7,940 bases of DNA from NCBI GenBank assembly GCA_004376385.1, contig SOJY01000180.1:1-7940 (forward strand). Reading direction: 5' to 3'. The notes under the pieces are model-generated. The model was not told the origin of the DNA and ran no database searches. It was given only the letters and a program-made list of their open reading frames with translations. Positions within the stretch are counted from its first letter, which is position 1. Every line of letters begins with the position of its first letter. The stretch is from Candidatus Bathyarchaeum sp. (GTDB lineage Archaea; Thermoproteota; Bathyarchaeia; Bathyarchaeales; Bathyarchaeaceae). Below, one piece after another: positions 4,722 to 7,940 of the stretch. Position numbers and translations under genes: made by a program.

Positions 4722-5507
4722 ATGAAGATCGCTGTAAGGATGCTCAGCATAGCCACAATCATCCTCTGGCTAGTAATACTCTTCTTCTCTGTCACAGCTG
4801 TATTCTCAGTCATGAATCTGGGCGTAAACATTGGAGAAGTTCAAATGCTTCCCTTCAGCAAGGGCATCACTTTTTCTTTACCCTTCTCTATAACCAACAA
4901 CGGATACTACGAAATAGCTGATTTGAACCTGACAACACGCGTCACAGACCCCAATGGAACGGTGCTTGATCTGACCGAAACATTTGTCCCTTCAATACCA
5001 CCGGGCACCAACGTTAATGTAACCCACACGATTCCCATAGACATAGAATCATTCCTCTCAATGGATCATGTACCCCTCATGTTGAACGACAGCTACTTCA
5101 ATGTAGAAATCTTTGCGGGTCTCAATTTCGCCCGAGCCGTCCCAGTGCAGATATCGACAAACACAACGATACCCTGGGGAGCACCCCTCGCACAATTCTC
5201 CATCGGAAACATCTCAGTTTCTCCTCATAACAGCACCCATAGCGAAGCAACAATACCAGTAAGTTTCGAAAATCACGCTATTCTTGACATAGCCGGAACC
5301 TTGAAACTGGAAGTCTACAACGATTCACAAGAACTAATAACCTCTGGATTGACTACCATCAGTGTCCCATCGCACCACAGTTACGCTGATAGCATTTCTG
5401 TATACGTAAAGCAACAAGATGTCCTAAAATTAACAAGCAACGGCAACCTGCACATGATTTTCGAGACTCCAATGTTTACATTAGACTGGTGGGAACATTA
5501 TGGCTGA
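4722..5507 (+). CDS. N-terminally anchored extracellular beta-sandwich protein, LEA-like repeats
   Basis: The 261-residue protein has one N-terminal TM segment or uncleaved signal (residues 8-30). The rest appears extracellular and rich in beta strands. Two similar units can be seen, about residues 35-145 and 155-250. Each opens with a Val-x-Ile/Ile-Ser-Val strand and has a Pro-Phe-Ser-Ile-Thr-Asn-Asn or Pro-Val-Ser-Phe-Glu-Asn-His element, then an Asp-Leu or Asp-Ile-Ala strand and a Thr-rich edge. This resembles the LEA_2-type sandwich common in archaeal surface proteins; the assignment is inference. Eight N-glycosylation sequons (N69, N78, N99, N122, N147, N163, N170, N200) support a surface location. 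There is no enzyme motif. It overlaps the next gene by 8 nt, indicating coupled translation, and probably acts as a scaffold or binding partner for the hydrolase encoded downstream. Confidence 0.75.
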   Translation: MKIAVRMLSIATIILWLVILFFSVTAVFSVMNLGVNIGEVQMLPFSKGITFSLPFSITNNGYYEIADLNLTTRVTDPNGTVLDLTETFVPSIPPGTNVNVTHTIPIDIESFLSMDHVPLMLNDSYFNVEIFAGLNFARAVPVQISTNTTIPWGAPLAQFSIGNISVSPHNSTHSEATIPVSFENHAILDIAGTLKLEVYNDSQELITSGLTTISVPSHHSYADSISVYVKQQDVLKLTSNGNLHMIFETPMFTLDWWEHYG

Positions 5508-5970
5508 ATTAAACGCCAAATTGATCTTGAAAACAGTGGTCCCACGAGTTCTCAAGGCTGCGGTTTGGGGCTCGTTAACTTTTCTTATTGTCTATTACCT
5601 GCCAATGATGCTTTACCCCCAAGACTTACTTCCCATTGATTACACCACTACACTGTTTGATTTCGCAATGATATCTATCTTCTTCGTTGTGGCAGGGCAA
5701 CTTTTCTCAGGAACCATTATAGGATGCGGCTTTGGCATAGCAAGAGCCCTTGTTATAATTGCTTACTTCTTCATGATCTCAGACGGCGGCATTTTCAGCG
5801 TAACGCTGCCAATTTCGGAAGTTACGGTAAACTTGGCAGTTGACATCAGCATCTTTCTCTTGATGGTTGTCTCGGTGAATCTGTTAGCTATTGCAAAAAA
5901 TCTTCTTGAAGCCATAACCATCCTTACCGAAAAGTCAACCGAGATTAACTTTACACAAGTTAGAAGATAA
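5500..5970 (+). CDS. Unknown four-TM membrane protein
   Basis: The 156-residue protein has about four TM segments at residues 20-38, 51-70, 73-94 and 110-132. The N-terminus is basic and cytoplasmic-looking. A charged amphipathic C-terminal tail (about 133-156) carries Leu-Leu-Glu-Ala-Ile-Thr-Ile-Leu-Thr-Glu-Lys. Gly-Cys-Gly-Phe-Gly-Ile-Ala-Arg at the start of TM3 is the most distinctive stretch. No transporter, enzyme or secretion family is recognised. The ATG lies inside the end of the preceding gene (overlap ATGGCTGA), and the hydrolase gene follows after 30 nt. The gene order suggests a membrane platform that works with the extracellular beta protein and the hydrolase, but this is inference. 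Confidence 0.75.
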   Translation: MAELNAKLILKTVVPRVLKAAVWGSLTFLIVYYLPMMLYPQDLLPIDYTTTLFDFAMISIFFVVAGQLFSGTIIGCGFGIARALVIIAYFFMISDGGIFSVTLPISEVTVNLAVDISIFLLMVVSVNLLAIAKNLLEAITILTEKSTEINFTQVRR

Positions 5971-5989
5971 ATAATGGTATGCCTCTGCT

Positions 5990-5994
5990 GGTGG
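5990..5994 (+). promoter_or_regulatory. GGTGG ribosome-binding site supporting the TTG start of the hydrolase
   Basis: GGTGG lies 6 nt before TTG 6001. No ATG or GTG in this frame precedes the hydrophobic signal segment, so this site decides the start. Confidence 0.5.
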
Positions 5995-6000
5995 TAATAT

Positions 6001-7767
6001 TTGGGGAGACTAAAATCGGTAATCGTCTCTTCGTTAATAGTCATACTGGCGTTAGATGTTCTTGCTTATCCTGTGTTTCCCCTTGCCTTAAACAGAGAAT
6101 ATGGCGTAGCTGAATCTTTTGGCTTCCCAGAAGCTGAACTGTCTGATGTAAGACCCGTTTTTCAGAAGGGATTATCTTACTCGGCTTGGTCCAGTGACGC
6201 CTTCAGCAGTTCTGAATCTGATGAGTCTCTGCGGCTCTTAACTGAAACGAACACGGAGTGGATATCAATTTGTTTCTCGTGGGTTCAATCTAACACGACA
6301 TCACACGATATCCGCCCCGACCCTGATCGCACGACAACCACCGACTCAGTTAAACACGCCATAGCAACAGCCCACAGTTTAGGTCTAAAGGTCATGCTGA
6401 AACCTATGGTTGATACATTGGAAGAGGAAAAAACCCAAGGATACCCAACCGTGTGGAGAGGCGAAATTCAACCGTCCGATGATTGGTTTGAGAGCTACTC
6501 CAACTTCATCAATTTTTTCGCCGAGTTTGCTGAACAAAATGATGTGGAACTTTTCTCAGTTGGATGCGAGTTTAAAGAGACAACCAGAGAGAAAGAGCAC
6601 TGGGAAACTGTCATTTCGGGGGTGCGGGAACGCTATTCTGGTCCCATAACATATGCTGCTGATTGGACCAACTTCCAAGACATTGAGTGGTGGGATTCTG
6701 TGGACTACGTGGGGATCGACGCTTACTTTCCCTTAGTGCTCTTCAAGTATGACCCCAGCTTTGAGGAACTGAAGAACGTCTGGACTAACTATGCGGACGA
6801 GATTGACGCATGGCTCTCAACAGTAAACAAGCCGGTTATATTCACGGAGATAGGCTATCGAAGCGGCGACGGAACAAGCATGGCGCCTTCAAACTACTGG
6901 TCTGATATGTCCGTTGATCTTCAAGAACAGAGAGACTGTTACGAAGCCGCCTTCCAGGCACTATGGAACAGAAGCTGGTTCCATGGTTTCTATTGGTGGA
7001 CTTGGATACACGACCCCACAAAAGGGGGAGTTAACGATCCCAACCACACACCACAAAATAAGCCCGCCCAAGACGTCATTACCTACTGGTATTCTCTGGA
7101 TAGACAAGTTGCCGTCATAGATCAAACGTTCATAAGCGCCGAGAAATGCAGTGTCAACGAAGCCCAGTCAGTGGGTTTTCACGTCAGATGGGAACATGAT
7201 GGCAGTGATGTGGTTGATGCTAGAGTCTACGTGAATGGAACAGAGCACGTAACGAACAGAACCGGATGGATAAGCTTCAGCGTAGCATATGATTCTGTGG
7301 GCGAACGTTCATGGGTTGTCACAGATGTTCAGCATCCTGAAGCGAGTGGATACATAGTAACCGTTGAAAGCCCCAGCATAGTTTGGGACAAAGTTGTCGT
7401 TAATGTGCAAGTTGACTCATCTTCGTTTGGTGTAACAAATGTGAGGGTGAAAGTCACTCAAGCTTACAACGCAGCTTCAGTGACGGGCGCAACTACGTTT
7501 GTGAATGGGGAACTATGCGAGGAGATTGAACCCGGAGTCTACGAGATAGAAATAACTTCTTGGAGTCCCATTCAACAGGTGACAGTTCAGACTGACGCCG
7601 TAGACTTGCCCAGCGAAACTTGGACAACATCAGCATTTCACACCATGAACATTGTCTTATATTTTGCAATCTTCGTAGCAGTGATCGTAATAGTGGTTTT
7701 GCTCTTAAAACTGCGCCACCGCAGCCCCAGTCAGCCTATTGAAGAGACGCATAAAAACGGTATTTAG
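6001..7767 (+). CDS. Surface-anchored glycoside hydrolase, GH113-like TIM barrel, with C-terminal TM anchor
   Basis: The 588-residue protein begins at TTG with a signal or anchor segment (residues 7-30). A TIM-barrel domain follows (about 52-365). It opens with Lys-Gly-Leu-Ser-Tyr and has an Ile-Ser-Ile-Cys-Phe-Ser-Trp strand and a Lys-Val-Met-Leu-Lys-Pro strand. It also has Ser-Val-Gly-Cys-E190 (candidate acid/base), Tyr-Val-Gly-Ile-Asp-Ala-Tyr-Phe, Val-Ile-Phe-Thr-E283-Ile-Gly-Tyr (candidate nucleophile) and Gly-Phe-Tyr-Trp-Trp-Thr-Trp. This order matches GH113-type beta-mannanase-like enzymes (clan GH-A, retaining). Residues 368-545 form one or two Ig-like beta domains, residues 549-570 a C-terminal TM anchor, and the last 18 residues a basic tail. 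Five sequons (N98, N323, N348, N412, N419) fit an outside location. The substrate is unknown: mannan, imported polysaccharide or the cell's own surface glycan are all possible. It is last in a four-gene operon. Confidence 0.8.
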   Translation: MGRLKSVIVSSLIVILALDVLAYPVFPLALNREYGVAESFGFPEAELSDVRPVFQKGLSYSAWSSDAFSSSESDESLRLLTETNTEWISICFSWVQSNTTSHDIRPDPDRTTTTDSVKHAIATAHSLGLKVMLKPMVDTLEEEKTQGYPTVWRGEIQPSDDWFESYSNFINFFAEFAEQNDVELFSVGCEFKETTREKEHWETVISGVRERYSGPITYAADWTNFQDIEWWDSVDYVGIDAYFPLVLFKYDPSFEELKNVWTNYADEIDAWLSTVNKPVIFTEIGYRSGDGTSMAPSNYWSDMSVDLQEQRDCYEAAFQALWNRSWFHGFYWWTWIHDPTKGGVNDPNHTPQNKPAQDVITYWYSLDRQVAVIDQTFISAEKCSVNEAQSVGFHVRWEHDGSDVVDARVYVNGTEHVTNRTGWISFSVAYDSVGERSWVVTDVQHPEASGYIVTVESPSIVWDKVVVNVQVDSSSFGVTNVRVKVTQAYNAASVTGATTFVNGELCEEIEPGVYEIEITSWSPIQQVTVQTDAVDLPSETWTTSAFHTMNIVLYFAIFVAVIVIVVLLLKLRHRSPSQPIEETHKNGI

Positions 7768-7850
7768 CAAGCACCAAGAAAGCTGGCAAACATTTAGTCA
7801 AGAAACTTTGACCGCGCAAAGCCGCCAATCATATTAGAAGCCTAATAACA

Positions 7851-7875
7851 GCTGATTGTTGAAAACAGCCTTTTT
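7851..7875 (+). terminator. Weak terminator-like hairpin after the hydrolase gene
   Basis: GCTG at 7851-7854 and CAGC at 7866-7869 can pair (4 bp, 11-nt loop) and are followed by CTTTTT. It is the only terminator-like element in the gene-free stretch 7768-7940, about 84 nt after the stop. The stem is short and the T5 run may matter more than the hairpin. Confidence 0.35.
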
Positions 7876-7940
7876 CAGAAAAAACCAAGAGAACAGCAAA
7901 CTTGCATAACTTGCAGAAAAACCATGATTTATCTAAAAAA

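Noticed and set aside
4408..4831. Minus-strand frames of 80-89 residues under the first two operon genes
   Set aside because: They mirror hydrophobic coding sequence on the plus strand and lack start signals.
1..7940. CRISPR array, insertion sequence, tRNA or rRNA gene
   Set aside because: I saw no regularly spaced repeats, transposase, terminal inverted repeats or tRNA cloverleaf on either strand by eye.

Overview
The window looks archaeal. It holds a TATA-binding protein, an archaeal-type adenylate kinase AK6/Fap7, a DUF4443 winged-helix protein, a DUF1922-like zinc ribbon, leaderless-looking genes with TATA boxes at one fixed distance, and Shine-Dalgarno sites of the GGTGA/GGAGGTGA type. 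The moderate base composition, TTG/GTG starts and TM-anchored surface protein style resemble uncultured Thermoproteota such as Bathyarchaeia. That placement is inference, not proof.

Positions 1-1282 (mainly minus strand): tbp is followed by three tiny downstream genes in a tightly spaced operon: a two-TM protein of 50 aa, a winged-helix protein of about 59 aa, and a 49-aa protein with an N-terminal hydrophobic segment. The three tiny genes each have a GGTGA-containing ribosome-binding site, and two of these sites are built into the stop codon of the gene before. A small plus-strand zinc-ribbon ORF, split by an apparent frameshift, converges on the end of this operon.

Positions 1283-2146: a stretch without an intact large gene. 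It contains a protein-like reading frame without a start and with an internal TGA (probable pseudogene), an intact 58-aa zinc-ribbon ORF with a 12-bp palindrome at its promoter position, and a hairpin plus T7 terminator serving the minus-strand DUF4443 gene.

Positions 2147-4160: informational or housekeeping genes. A leaderless DUF4443 regulator diverges from AK6/Fap7. AK6/Fap7 overlaps tail to tail with a PD-(D/E)XK-like nuclease-fold protein whose catalytic Glu position is Trp. A DUF1922-like zinc ribbon is divergent from that protein.

Positions 4313-7767 (plus strand): a compact four-gene operon for a cell-envelope system. It encodes an unknown two-TM protein, an N-anchored extracellular beta-sandwich protein with eight N-glycosylation sequons, an unknown four-TM protein, and a 588-aa surface glycoside hydrolase resembling GH113. 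The hydrolase has an N-terminal signal segment, two candidate catalytic Glu, beta-rich domains and a C-terminal TM anchor. This is the most likely undescribed system here: a membrane-tethered glycan-processing module with three partners of unknown function. Positions 7768-7940 hold no gene I can support, only a weak terminator-like hairpin.
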